Origin: Tupaia tana
Lineage: Eukaryota; Chordata; Mammalia; Scandentia; Tupaiidae
Assembly (NCBI GenBank): GCA_026018925.1
Contig: JAKSZU010000012.1
Coordinates: 31,986,055 to 32,050,054, forward strand
Length of the DNA stretch: 64,000 nucleotides
Direction: 5' to 3'
In this document: in pieces, positions 23,601 to 35,240 of the stretch
Layout: each line of letters begins with the position of its first letter
Numbering within the stretch: the first letter of the stretch is position 1
Made by a program: the position numbers and the translations under genes
The notes under the pieces: model-generated
What the model saw: only the letters and a program-made list of their open reading frames with translations
Told to the model about the DNA's origin: nothing
Databases searched by the model: none

Positions 23601-24027
23601 TGACCAGCCTGAACTTGGGGTGGAGAGACCATTCTATCCAGACCTTCTGCAATGTCTGCCTTCCCTTTAGCAAACCTGGCACAAGAAGCTCCCAGCCCTG
23701 GCCCTGACTGGCCTCTGGCAGCTCTTCCAAGGTCATGAGGAAGGGAGGGGTGAGTGCATGCCGCTACCACGAGCGCCTCTCAGTGCCCAGCCCGGTGCTC
23801 AGTGCTCCGCCCTCTTATATAGTCAAGTCTTCACAATGCCCTCATCTCATTTTCATGTGGAGCTTTTCCCAGATGAAAGCGTGGAGGGTTGGCATGGTGG
23901 AGTGATGGGAGCCCAGCTCTCCAGGCCGGATCCTTGGCTGGAGAGCGAAGCTGCCGCTGTGAGTGCATCAGCGTTCCTCCTCCTGGGTGGAGCTCCCCCA
24001 CTGCACTGATATTCTCCCTTCTCTCTA
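20627..24027. other. GC-rich, SINE-poor intergenic sequence with MIR relics
   Basis: MIR-like pieces occur near 21,590-21,710 and 22,255-22,400 ('cttcctggctgtgcggccc', 'gagcctcggtttcccc'). Frames of up to 197 codons occur on both strands (for example 23,177-23,770 minus and 20,555-21,127 plus) but lack domains or exon structure. I call no gene here. Confidence 0.5.
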
Positions 24028-24033
24028 CTTGGC

Positions 24034-24428
24034 TGTGGAGGGCGCTGCATACGGAAGCCATCTTGACTACCCGCCATCTTGAGCTATCCACCATCTTGGA
24101 AACCATTAGGCTTCACTTCCTCACTGAGCAAACCGTTTCTCAGAAATCATGTGACCAACCGTTCTCTCCGGAAGTGGTTGGGTTTCTAGGCAACAGGAGA
24201 GATCCGCCCACATCAATGACTGGTTCATGCTATTCTATCTCATTTGCATTTCGGGCAACCAATTGGTGCCCACCAGCTGTATATAACTCACCATTTTTCC
24301 TCAATAAACGGAAGTAGACGGAAGAAGACGACTTGATCAGCACCTGGTATTGTGTGTGTCTGTGTGTTTGTCCCATCTCTCACTCCCTCCCCCAGGGAAC
24401 CTGTTCGACTGTCCCGCGGGCCGGGACA
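24034..24428 (+). mobile_element. Solo LTR of an endogenous retrovirus
   Basis: A 395-bp unit starting TGTGG and ending GGGACA, flanked by a near-identical 6-bp duplication (CTTGGC at 24,028-24,033 and CTTGAC at 24,429-24,434). Inside are an octamer ATTTGCAT (24,242-24,249), a CCAAT box (24,259-24,263), a TATATAA box (24,280-24,286) and AATAAA (24,303-24,308), in the order expected of an LTR. No retroviral genes or second LTR adjoin, so the provirus was lost by recombination between its ends. I cannot name the family. Confidence 0.8.
24242..24308 (+). promoter_or_regulatory. LTR promoter elements and polyadenylation signal
   Basis: Octamer, CCAAT, TATA and AATAAA motifs lie within 67 bp in standard order. 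They could act as an orphan promoter on the + strand. Activity is not shown by sequence. Confidence 0.5.
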
Positions 24429-24434
24429 CTTGAC

Positions 24435-25054
24435 GAAGACGAATGAGCTAGAAGCTTTTATTGACCACTAACACTGCCGTTCTGCACTGAACACGCGCCA
24501 CACGCTATTCTTAGTGTTTGACATGGTATCAACTCACCCCTCTCAGCACCCCCACGTTGCAAACCTCAGCCTTTGGTGAAGTAACTTGCCCAAAGTCACA
24601 CTGTGCCGCTGGAACCAGGGTTCAAAGCGCGCCCACTCGCTGCAGACCCTGAGCTCTTAGCTGCTCTACTGAAGTCAAGTGGCCAGAGAGCTGTCCTCGC
24701 TAGCTCACCTCTTTAAGGGCGCTCCTTTCACGGCTCGTTGACATCACACGTGTCCCCAGCCCATTTCACTCCGCAGCCAAGACTGTTTCTTTCCTCGCGA
24801 TCGCAGCCCAATGTGTTGAGTTTCTCTTCTTGCTGTCCATTCTCACCGCTCCTCAAACTGGCTTCCACCCTCCCTCATACTGTCCCAAGCATGTGGAGAT
24901 CATGCCCCACTTTTGTAAGGAGGAAGCATTATTCCCTTCAACAGCCTAAAAATATTGTCATTCAAACATGATCAGCCTTGTAAATTATAAACCAGCTTAT
25001 AACTCTAGTAATTCTGCAAAACATTTCTGCAGATTAAAAAAAGATGAACCCAGG
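24435..25054. other. MIR-like relic and unique sequence
   Basis: About 24,440-24,680 reads as a minus-strand MIR-type relic ('gtaacttgcccaaagtcaca', 'ggaaccagggttcaaa'). The rest shows nothing recognisable. Confidence 0.5.
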
Positions 25055-25395
25055 AGCCAGCAGATGGCATAGCGGTTACATGGCTGGACTCCCACAGGGT
25101 TGACTGCAGTTCAAGTTCCAGACCTGGTCAATGGAAACATGCCGGGTGTGTGTGCATGTGTGTGTGTGTGTGTGTGTGTATGCGTGTGTGTGCCCAAGGT
25201 CCTGGGAGGAGGATGGAGGAGAAGGGATTGTGGTGTGGTCATTGGGGTGGGGGGCATTTCTCACTTTCCCTCTCACTGCCTCTGTCTCTCTCCCCAGCAA
25301 GCACACATGCCCTAAGCTCTCTCCTGCTATACCCCGTCCCCTGCCACCACCCCCAAAAACAGTAAAACAAACAAACAAACAAAAAAAACAAGAGA
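25055..25395 (+). repeat. Long-form SINE with (GT)n expansion
   Basis: Starts 'gagccagcagatggcatagc'. The 'gtgtgcgtgcgtg' segment has grown into a GT microsatellite at 25,146-25,191. It ends in a (CAAA)n tail at 25,366-25,394. Confidence 0.8.
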
Positions 25396-25854
25396 TGAGC
25401 ACAAGGGCTTTGGTCTCTCTCAGTGGAAGATGACGCTTTGGCCAAGCTCCTCTGGCCAGCTGGTGCTGTGCTTCTCTGTGCACGTGCAAGTCTAATATGG
25501 CGTCCAGCCAAGGTGTCATTCAAAGGCAGAGACCACAGCCCAGGGTCCTTGAGGGCAACACAGCAACACGTGCCCTGTTCTGGTTTACTTGGTACGCACA
25601 GTTCTCACTCTTCCGTGTTCCTCTCACGTTTCAGCCATGGTGGGTTGTGACATTTTTCTTAGTTACTGCAGGCAGTATTTGACAGAGTGTCAGAATAAGT
25701 CTCCTGTCCTCGATTCTCAGTGACCACACGTTCCTCACAGGCTTTATTGGCCTGCCATCCTTCTGCTCATCCTCCTACAATCTTCTTTGTCCTCCCCTTC
25801 CTGTCTTTTCCGATCTCCTTCTATTGCTGCTACTTCCCTCACCTGGTTCAGGGT

Positions 25855-26062
25855 CCAGGTGAAGCATCGTGTATGAGGTATGCTGTTGTCACCTCAGAAA
25901 TCGCCCTCATCCTGAGCAACTGCATTGGGCGGCTCACTGGGCGCTGGTCCTGGGTTGGTGGTTGTTTTTGCCATAGCGTGTGTGAACTCACCAGAGAGAG
26001 AGATAGGGAGAAAGTGAGAAATAACCCCTTTGGGTGTGGTGGGGGGCATGGTAGGACTCACT
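25855..26062 (-). repeat. Composite unit: unassigned sequence fused to a SINE end
   Basis: The 3' half of a minus-strand SINE (about 25,962-26,062) adjoins about 90 bases that are related to 32,895-32,985, where the same junction with a SINE occurs. Shared text includes TCCTGGGTTGGTGGTTGTT at both places. Confidence 0.55.
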
Positions 26063-28598
26063 AGTGTGGCAGGGATGGAAGACTTCTCCACCCACGGCTA
26101 GTGCACCGAGGCAGTTCAGGGCTATGAATAGGGGACGTAGAGGCCCCTCCGGTCGTGCCCATGAAGACCACTTTGCTGAGGTTCCCAATGACCGCTGCAT
26201 GGAGCCCCTCTGCTGGTCCTAAACCAGACAAAGCTTTCAGCTCTCACCTTTCCGTCCACTAGCGACATCAGGCCACGTCCCCTGACGGTCCTGAAGCGGT
26301 CCTCTTCCTCCATGCAGACTTCGTATTTTACCACGGATTCCGTTACTCTCCTCCATGCTTATCCCCAAGGCTGGAAGTTCTCCCAGATCTTGGCCTTTAC
26401 CTATTGAGCGTACCCACTCCCTCTAATGGCCTCAACCCCCCAACACAGCTGGGACTACCCATTAGTTAACCATTTCCAATTCTCTATCGCCAGGCTAGGC
26501 CTCAGCTGCACCTCTAGATGTTCAACTGTCCTCCACTTCAACCACCGAAACCACATGTGTGCCCTCCCCACACTTGCTCTCTCTGTCACCCAGGCTCCTT
26601 GGCCAGAAACCTGCACATCCCTCTTCTATCCTCTCTGCCCTCTGCCCTCCACACCCAATCAATCCCACATGTCAGATGGGTCTAGACCTCCTTAGGCTCT
26701 TTGAAAATTGTACCTTCTTTTCCAGGAAGTAGAACACAGTAGAAAGATCTGGACTGGAAAGATCTGAGTTGACATCCTGCCTCTCCCACTTGCTGGCTGT
26801 GTAACAACCCTCTCAGTTCACCCGAGTCTTAATTTCCTTCTCCATGTGGTGGGAATTATAATCTACTTTGAGGACTTATTGTGAGAATTACAAACACTGA
26901 TAGAAACATCTAGCACTGCGCCTGCCCCGTCGTATCTCTTGCTGATAGTGTTCATTGCAGTGAGGATGATTTCCGGACCCCGTCTTCACTCTCCATTCCT
27001 ACTGCCAAACTGGTGCTTGGCTGAGTAGTCAGGGGCTGTTCCAAAGTGCAGATCTGATTGTGACTCTTAACCTGCCTCAAGCTCTTTTCTGCCTCCATTC
27101 TGTCTACCTGTGCCCTGGCCATACCTGTGGGTCTGTAAGAGCTCATGGATTGCTCACAGCCTCCTGCCATGTTTCTTCAGGGAGTTCCCTGTGCCTCTGC
27201 CTGGCTGTCTCTTCCCCTCTTCTCCCTCACAGCCTACCTGGCGAATCCTCATCCTTCACACCCCGTGCTGTGTCTGCCAGCCCTCTGTGGGGATGTCTGT
27301 TTAGTTGGAGTCAACGTCAGCCCCCTGAGGGCAGGGCCAACAGCAGTCTGGTTCTTCTGTGGTCCCTGCCTGCCTGCCCTAGGCTTTGAGGAGGGCCTCA
27401 CAGAATATGTCCAGACGCTCACTCAGGAAGCCCAGTGGGTCCGCAGCAGGGTCAAGGCTTGAACCTGGGTCTCTCATCTTCCTGTTCAGGAATCTCCCCA
27501 TACAAAGCTGTTTTGCCCTCATGGAGAGCAGGGAGTCCAGGCCTGGGGTTTTGGGGCTGGAGGGCCACCCCACGTGAGGGCAGCTGACGACCTGAGGCCA
27601 GCACAGCTCCAATAAGTGGGGGAAAGATAAAATTAGCCACTGCCCACGTCCTGTGTCTCCCCAACTGACATGGACTGGAGATAAAAAATGAACGGCACAA
27701 AATCCAATCTTCCTTGGTGCAGAGGCTGGCGGGTGGGGGCAGGGCGGCGGCCCAAGCAGCGGCTCGCTGTGCTGCACATCTCATATTTATTGGCTCATAA
27801 TTGAAGGCAGCCTGGAGATGGCCCAGCACCGGCCCCCGGCAAGACAGATGGGGCACGTCGACTGCTGCGGAGGGAGGGAGTCAGGCCCGGCGGCCTTCCA
27901 GGACCGCAGTCTCGGAGGGGAGGCCCCACAAGGGAAGGCTGCTCACTGGTTGTTGTGCCGGCCCCGGGGTCTGATGCAGGCTCAAGGTCCTCCTCTGCCA
28001 TCCACTTGGGATGACCTTGGGCCAGACCTTGCCCTCTCCAGGCCCATTTCAGGCTTCTGGATTCCATTACCAGGGGATAAAAGAACGGTGCCGGGATTTG
28101 GGAAATCTGGGCTGCTAACTTGCTCAGCAACTTTAGGGAATCTCTTACCCCCGAAGATCTTTGTGCTCCTTGTTCTGTATAACTGAGGGGGTTAGGCTGG
28201 CCTAGAAGCAGCCGGCTTGTGCATTTTAGTAACAGCACTGGACAGCTCCCTGTTGGGGGAGGCAAAGAAGCAAGAAAGGCTGCCAAACGTTAAGAACCTG
28301 CCACGGCTCCCAGCTGCTCACGGAAATGGTCTGAATCCTCAAGGCTCTGTGGAACCTGTGTACTGCCACCTAGGACTTGTGTCACTATTGGGAAAGGCTC
28401 CAGGACTGGGAGCCTGGAAACCTGGGGTCTAGACCAGTCTCATTACTCTCCGTGTGACCGCGGGCAGGTTGTCTGTTCTCTCCAGGCCTCAGCTTCCTCA
28501 TCTGTAGGATTCGTCTGTACGATCTGTGAAGCAATTAGAACTCCCAAGCCCAGAGCTGCTTTCTTTTCCTTTTTTTTTTTTTTAAGAATTATTTATTT
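26063..28598. other. Intergenic with L2- and MIR-like relics
   Basis: About 26,400-26,680 has the CT-rich look of L2, and 26,730-26,930 and 28,405-28,540 resemble MIR ('ctcccacttgctggctgtg', 'cctcagcttcctcatctgta'). Frames at 27.4-28.3 kb on both strands look like chance readings of GC-rich sequence. Confidence 0.45.
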
Positions 28599-28852
28599 TG
28601 GGACCAGCAGTTGGAGTAATGGCTATGTCGCTGGACTCCCACGTAGTCGACCGCGGTTCGCGTCCCGGACCTGGTGGCTTAAACTCACTCCAGGCGCGTG
28701 TGCGTGCGTGCCCAAGGTCCCGAGAGGAAAAAGGATTGCAGCATGGCCATCCCCCTGTGGGGTGATTTCTCGCTTTCTGTCTCTCTGTCTCTCTCTGTCT
28801 GTCTGGCGAGCGCACATGCCCTATAGCAAAACCCCAAATAAAAGGAATTATT
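28599..28852 (+). repeat. Young long-form SINE
   Basis: Complete copy starting GGGACCAGCAGTTGG with near-consensus body and 'gccctatagcaaaacccc' end. It appears to have landed in the tail of the adjacent short-form SINE, because 'aagaattatttatttt' precedes it and 'ggaattatttatttaattt' follows. Confidence 0.85.
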
Positions 28853-29031
28853 TATTTAATTTAATTTATTATTATTATTAATTGGGTACAGGGCATGTGC
28901 ACTCATCAGAGAGAGACAGAGAGAGAGAGAGAGGGAAAGTGAGAAAACAAGTTGCCAGGTCTGGGACTCGAAATACGGTCGGCCATGTGAGAATCCAGCA
29001 CTTTAGCTCCCATGCTGCCTGCTGGCCCCAG
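28853..29031 (-). repeat. Short-form SINE, target of the neighbouring insertion
   Basis: AT-rich tail at 28,853-28,880, GA-rich linker at 28,909-28,933, and a head ending 'ctgcctgctggcccc'. Its T run is at 28,570-28,583, on the far side of the young SINE. Confidence 0.8.
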
Positions 29032-30964
29032 CCCAGAGCTTCTAAGTATCCCCTAAATCTGTTCTTGTAACTCTCTCATTCCAGCTGTGGCCACTGCCCA
29101 CCTCCATCCTCATTTTCTTCCAGGCAGTGCGATACCTCTTCTCTGGCCTCTCAACCTCTGCCCATCTCAACTGTTGGCGTGACGTCAAAATCATGTACCT
29201 GACCATGCTGCTGCCCTGCACCAAGTTCTTCCCTGCGGCCACAGCCCCAGGCGAGCTCCTTAGCATGGCACTTGAGGCCCTTCATGGTTTGGTGCTGGCT
29301 TGTCCCTTCTCTACTTCTTCTGTCCCCTAATTGCCTGCATTCAATTTTTTTCTCCAGGGTGACACCAAGACTGGGCCTTCCCAAACCGGCCACTAGGTGG
29401 CCCTGTGACCCTGAAGACAGCAGTGGGCAGGACCAGCACTGCGCCTAGATCCTACTCTGCCTCTCCAGAAGTCCCCGCGGGAGCCTGCTCCAGAGTCCCC
29501 GGCATGAACGATGCTGCCTGGTGTCCCTCCTGCTGCTGCCATGCCTGAGCCAAAGGAGCCCTGGTTGTGACCTCCTACAGTCCTACTGTACAGATGGAGA
29601 CACTGAGCACTTGGGAGAGCAGTGGTCTTATACACCGCAAGCCAGTGCAGAGCCAGGGCTTGGCTCCTCCCGTGCCCACTCTCTGGGGCGGGCGACCCAG
29701 GGCTGAGTTGGGCTGCAGAAGAGAGAACACTCCAGGGGCTTGGGCAAGCAGGGTCTCTGTCTCTCTCTGTAGTGTTTGGGATGAGATAGCCGAGCACCAG
29801 AGCCTCAGGGCTGGAGAAGAGGCTTCTGAAGTCCAAACTTCAGTCGTTGCTGGCGCCCTGCTGGTTCGGTCCCTTTGGGGGCTCCAGGTCTCTGTACTTA
29901 ACCTCTTGGCCAATTCCCAGGCTTCCTAGATGGGAGGAGGAGATCGGGACGAAGAAGAATCCAGGTAGCCAGGACAAGCATCTGTGAGCGTGTGTAGTAA
30001 GAACTGGGGAGATCTCTGTATCCTGCCAAGGGCCTATCCAGTGTGTGCAGTACACCCAGGTGATAGGGAACTCACTTCCTCCTGGAACAGCGCCTCCACC
30101 TGGGGGGGGCGGGGTCAGCCTGCCCAAGAGACCTTGTCCTCTCTGACCAAAGCCTGAGGACTTCTCTGGAGACACTGGGGTTCTCTGCAGGATGTGCATC
30201 TGGATCTAGTATCACGTCTCAGAAATTGAGAGAATGCAGGGCTCCCCAGGACTGCTTTTCTCCCGCCCCCTTCAGCATCACGATGTGTTTTCTGGTTCCC
30301 TCCAGTGTGCACGGTCTCTTATCAGAACTTTCGATCTACTGAGCTCAGTTCTTAGAGAGTGCAGGTGGGAAGACTGAGGCCCAGGATAGCCTAGCACCTG
30401 CCTAGTGCCCCCAGGAGTTTAGAGCTGCACCTGAGACCAGAATCTAAGGCCCCACACCCAAGCCAGGAGCCCTCCCAGCCTACTACATTTATGCTCTGTG
30501 ACATGGGGCTGAGTAGGGGCTTCTCACAGAGGTTTTAGAGGCAGAGAGGAACAATTATTGAGATGGGCTTGAGCTCAATGAAGAGAAGGCTACCCTGCAG
30601 GAGCCCAGAGCCCCAAGACAGGGCCATGGGCAAGAGAAGACTCCTAGGCCCTGCTCACACCATAGCGCATGCTGCATCTGGGCCGCAGCCCCAGTGGTGC
30701 CCAGAGGCACCATCCATTCTTCACCCACTCTGGAGGCCTCGTCTCTGTGTGTTTCCAGGTCTGACTGCCTCAGCGGACATCCTTTCTAGAAAAGTCACTA
30801 AGAAAGAGGGCTTCTTGGCAATCCATCTGCCATGAAGGGATTTGCATAAAGCTATTATGAACACCTGCAGACAGTGGTGTGGAGCCAGGCCAGACCAGGC
30901 CTGGAGTCCCAGACCAAGGCACTCAGACTAAACCCTGCAAGGGATGGGGATGCAAGGAAGGCTT
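29032..30964. other. Intergenic unique sequence
   Basis: No recognised gene. L2-like text appears near 29,060-29,340. Overlapping frames at 29.4-30.2 kb on both strands are not supported by any motif. Confidence 0.45.
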
Positions 30965-31065
30965 GGTGTTTCTTCTTTTCTCTTCCTCCTTTTCTCCTTC
31001 TTCTTCTCTTCTCCTCCTCCTCTTCTTCTTCTCCTTCTTTTCTCCTTTTCCTTCTCCTTCTTCTT
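30965..31065 (+). repeat. CTT/CTC-rich low-complexity tract
   Basis: About 100 bases of almost pure pyrimidine, apparently the expanded reverse of the next SINE's A/G-rich tail. Confidence 0.85.
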
Positions 31066-31318
31066 CTTAAAATGTTTTTAATTGCCAGAGGGTATGTGCA
31101 CTTGCTAGATAAAGAAAAACAGAGAACGCACACAAATGGGGTATGTCACAATGTAATCCATTTTCCATTTCTCCACCTGTTGGGATTTTGGGTTCACATG
31201 CACATGGGCCTGGCATGTTTTTCAAGCTGCCAGGGCTGGAGCTTGATCTACTGTTGGTCATATGGAATCTGGCTCTCTATGCACAGGATTTAACTGCTGC
31301 ACTCCAGGGCTAGCTCCA
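31066..31318 (-). repeat. tRNA-derived SINE, old long form
   Basis: Starts in reverse at 'gttttt-aattgccagagggta' and ends with a degenerate head near 31,316. Confidence 0.7.
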
Positions 31319-31510
31319 GTGAAGATTTTCAAGTAGAGAATGGCATGGTCACACTGTGCTCTAGAAAAATCTGTGATGTGTAGTGAGAAAGATGGATCAG
31401 AGAGAACCACAGAAGACAGGAGATCAGGGAGGAGGCGTGGGCCATGTCGCCATAGGATAATGAGGCTTGATGTGGGCGGAGCTCATGGAAATGGATATAA
31501 GAAATCTCTT

Positions 31511-31757
31511 GGGACCAGCAGGTGGTGTAATGGTTACATCACTGGGTTCCCACATGGCTAACCGTGGTTTGAGTTTCAGACCTGGTGGCTTGAAACTCAT
31601 GCAGAGCATATTTGTGCCCAAGATCCCGAGAGGAGAATGGAGGAGAAGGGATTGCAGCATGGCCATCCTCGCCGGGGAGTGATTTCTCACTTTCTCTGTC
31701 TCTCCTGTGAACACATGTGCCCTACAGCAAAAATGTCTCTAAGAAAAAAAACAACAA
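31511..31757 (+). repeat. tRNA-derived SINE, long form
   Basis: GGGACCAGCAGGTGGTGTAA head, body 'cccaagatcccgagaggag', and an A-rich tail at 31,740-31,757. Confidence 0.8.
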
Positions 31758-32894
31758 AGAAATTTCCTGACAGTTGTGTCCAACCCCAGGTGAGCAGCAC
31801 GTCATGAGGTGAGAGAAGAGGAGTTAGAGGTGTGGCCTAGGTTAGACTGGGGGACTTTGGCACTGTGTAGGAGTGCTAAAAGGCAGGCATCCCTATAGGG
31901 CAGAGCTCAGAGCCCATGCACTATGATTGGGCCAATATCTCATTTTGAATAGCAGCTATAAACACAGGGCAGAACACTGCTCCGGCATAACAATGACCCT
32001 GGGGCAGCACTGCCTTACATCCACCTTCTGCATCCGGGGTCTGGCTGGGAAGGGCGATACACACACAACCAGTTCCCCAGGGCCTGTAGTGCTAAGAGCT
32101 CCATCAGGAGCCATAAAACTGCAGGTGTCCACAGCAGGCCAAGGTGGCCTATCCAGCACTTGGCCAAGACTTTACAGCGGAGCATTTGCCAAGGGCTTTG
32201 CAGGGTGAGCAGTTGTATGTGAGGTGGTTCTTGTAAGGTGACCCTTGTGAGGACAGGACCTTCAGGGACACCCTGCCTGGGCAGTGACCCAAGTGCTCTT
32301 CCAAAATCATGGGCCATCAAGAACTGGATGAATAGATATACCCATGGGGAAGCCAGGTGAGAACACAAATGCCTTCAGTGTGGGTCTGGCATGGGTGTGG
32401 GCATGCAGCCATACTGCCTGACGGGTGCTAGAGAAGGACAGTCGGCATTAACTTTCCAAGTGCGGGCTCTGCCTTGATGAGGCAGCATCTCCTGAGGCCT
32501 CGTTACGACAGTCAGCCCCGACCACACATGTGGGCCTCTCCCAAGGTCTCTCTTTCCTTGGGGAGTCTGCAAAGGTTTTTTCTTGTCTGGATCAAATAAC
32601 TGGGGAGTTCGGGCGGGTGGGAGTAAAGTGTGGGGACCCTAATTCCTAGGGATTAATTAGGGCCCTTCAATGAGACTTGTTTCCCCTTTGGAGACCAATT
32701 AAGTAACCTGGAAGCTTGAGAGGAGGTAAATATGTACATATGTTCTTGAGACAGGCCCATGGGTCTGTGCTGGGCTGGGACCCAGGGATGGGTAGATCTC
32801 AGGGGCCTGCTTTTATTGTAAAAGTTATCTGTCCACTTACAGTAAAAGTACAGTGTAAAGATAATCACAGCACTGTTTTCATCATCTGAAAGCA
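31758..32894. other. Intergenic unique sequence
   Basis: No gene, structured repeat or RNA gene recognised. Confidence 0.45.
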
Positions 32895-33268
32895 GGGCTG
32901 GAGTGCTGCAATGCGTGACGTATACTGTCGTCATCCCGGGTAACTGCACTGAGCGCTCACAAGGGGCTGCTCCTGGGTTGGTGGTTGTTGCTGGTTTTTG
33001 TTTGTTTGTTTTTCAGTTTTTGTCATAGGGTATATGCGCTTGCCAGAGAGAGAGAGCTAGAGAGAGAGAAAGTGAGAACCCCTTTGGGTCGGGGGCGGGG
33101 GCAGTGGCCACACCATAATCACTTCTTCTCTATTCTCTTCTCGGGATTTTTGAGCATGCATGCATGTGTGCTTGGCATGTTTTTCAAGTCACCAGATCCA
33201 GGACTTGGATCATACAGTTGGCCATGTGGGATCCAGCTATCTTAACCACGACACCACCTGGCTGCCCC
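32895..33268 (-). repeat. Second composite unit with a full old SINE
   Basis: About 32,895-32,985 is related to the non-SINE part of 25,855-25,962. It is followed by a (GTTT)n tail and a complete minus-strand SINE to about 33,265. Confidence 0.6.
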
Positions 33269-33696
33269 ACCTAGCTTGGGTCTTTACATTCATTTGCATA
33301 TATGCCCTCTTCCCTCGCCCCCCATCATGCAAAGTATTCTTTTGATTCTCCCTCCCACAATCCAATCTTTTAAAAATGCAGCTACTGCCTTGGAGTTGTA
33401 CAAAACAAGTGGCAGAGCAGGCCAGTTTGCCAAACCCTGTTCTAGTTACTGGGGAGTTTGACATTCATTCCAGGAGACTTGATTCTACTTGATTTATGTT
33501 AAATAAGCTCAGACAATACTTGGCTTCCAATTGAATTAGTCTTGTGTTTTTTTTGTTTTTTTTTGTTTTTATATTTTGGTACTCTCTTCTGGAGATAACT
33601 ACTTCCATTGTAGGTAATAAAATGTGTAAGACTCCACTTCAAATACTGGTTCTGCTATGAGCAAGCTCTTCCCTTTCCTTGGAATTCAGAATGAAA

Positions 33697-33955
33697 ACTT
33701 TTATTTTTCTTTTTTGAGAAAGTTTTGCTATAGGGCGTGTGCGCTCACTGGAGAGACAAAGAGACAGAAAGCAAGAAATCACCCCTATAAGGGGGATAGC
33801 CATGCTGCAATCCCTTCTACTCCTTTCTCTTCTTGTGATTTTGGGGTGTGTACGCACACATGCCAGGTGTAGGTTTAAGCCACCAAGTCCGGGACTTGAA
33901 CCATGGTCAATTACATGGGAGTCCAGTGACGTAATCATTATGCCACCTGGTGATT
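33697..33955 (-). repeat. tRNA-derived SINE, long form
   Basis: 3' end 'ttttgctatagggcgtgtg' at the left, GA-rich block, and head ending 'atgccacctggtgat' at the right. Confidence 0.8.
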
Positions 33956-34189
33956 CTCTGATTCTTGTTTTTTATGTTTAAGTCTTAGATGTATTTTTCA
34001 CTGTAGAAGTTATCCAAAGACAGTCTTATGCTTTCTGGTAGTGGTCTATAACCTGGCTCTAGCTTTCCCAGGAAAACTACTGGTTGGATATAATATAAAT
34101 ATATGTTAAATTCACGAGCATTTTCTCAAATGAATTAAAGTGTATTTTATTTTTAGACAACCCACATGACATGTTGTCTTTTGACTTTT

Positions 34190-34925
34190 TCTTTTCTTTT
34201 GCTTCAAATCCCAAAATAAATGAAGAGCTCAAGATGACTTGAGTCCCATCTGTCTTTGGGCCTGGTGTTGTGCAATGACAGGCAGCAGCCAGTTACGATG
34301 ACCGGTGGTGAAGCCAAAGTAATGGCCAAATTTATTAACATTTTTCCATTTCTAAACTGTCCTTAAAGAGAATCATACAGGGGTTACACCCTCCTCAAGA
34401 TGTCTAGCAGAACAACTATGTCATCTGGATCCATGTTTTCACCAATAAAGAAGGGGCAGTTTTTGCAATGAGTGAGGGGGTGCTTGACTTGTTCTGTAGC
34501 TCCTGGCATAAAAGTTTTGACTCTTCCTGTTCTCTGGTCTTCAAGTCTGCCTTTGATTGATTTCATGTAATGATGTACTTCTTGTCAGTTCTTTTGTGAA
34601 GCCGGTTTCCTGCAAGTGATGGTTCCTGACAATGCCAACACCAGTGACTACTGTGCTTTCAGTACCTTTGCCCTCAGGGCCTTCAGGGGGAGCACTTCCA
34701 CCAAGGAGCAAGTCGTCAATGTTACTTCATCCTACCAATCATCTTTCCCTCTACCTCCAGGCACATCCTGTCCTCAATCTCCCAGATCTTGTTATGTCGG
34801 AGAACATTGCATCGTGAGATAATGAGGTCAGGATAGATAATCATGATGGCGGCTGAAGGGAGACGAGGGCAGTGCTGGCGTAGCAGGTCAGAGCTCGGAG
34901 CTTAGAGCTTGATTGCAACCTCGGT
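34190..34925 (-). pseudogene. TPT1: Processed pseudogene of TPT1 (translationally controlled tumour protein)
   Basis: The minus strand follows the TPT1 mRNA without introns. The 5' UTR matches from about 34,925 to 34,845 ('ctcgtctcccttcagccgcc' just before the start), ATG is at 34,844, the coding-equivalent region runs to TAA at 34,335-34,337, and the 3' UTR continues to about 34,200, including its AATAAA. One block still reads well: 34,384-34,566 gives [12 protein letters not shown] and the [10 protein letters not shown] segment. It is dead: a deletion with an early stop lies near codon 40, and a one-base loss near the C-terminus replaces the last 20 or so residues with [10 protein letters not shown]-rich tract at 34,178-34,200 is the probable poly-A remnant. 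TPT1 is among the most frequent sources of mammalian retrocopies. Confidence 0.92.
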
Positions 34926-34967
34926 GATGCTCTTGAGGGAGGAAGAGCAGGCAGAAAAGGTCCCATG

Positions 34968-35212
34968 ATCTAATTTATTTATTCAGCCAGAGGGTGCATG
35001 TGTTCCCCAGAGACGGAGAGAGGGAGAGGGAGAACACTCCTCCTCATCCCCACCATTGAGATGTGGTTACAACTCCTTCTCCAGCTCTCTTTCCTTTTGA
35101 GATCTTGGGAACACATGCACATGTGCTTGGTGTGTTTTTCGAACTGTCAGGTCTGGGACTCAAACTACACAGTTGGCCAGCTGCCTTAACTACCATGCCA
35201 TTAGCTGTCCCT
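34968..35212 (-). repeat. tRNA-derived SINE, old long form
   Basis: Abuts the TPT1 retrocopy. 'cagccagagggtgcatgtg' end at the left; head ends 'ccattagctgtccc'. Confidence 0.7.
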
Positions 35213-35240
35213 ATTTCCAAATGTTAAGATTTTACAGTTT

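Noticed and set aside
23177-23770. 197-codon minus-strand frame
   Set aside because: No recognisable similarity, and overlapping frames on both strands. GC-rich chance frame.
25131-25433. Cys/Val-rich plus-strand peptide
   Set aside because: Reads through the GT microsatellite of a SINE.
27379-28286. Overlapping minus-strand frames of 132-163 codons
   Set aside because: Different frames overlap each other and a plus frame. Low-complexity Pro/Gly/Ser composition without motif.
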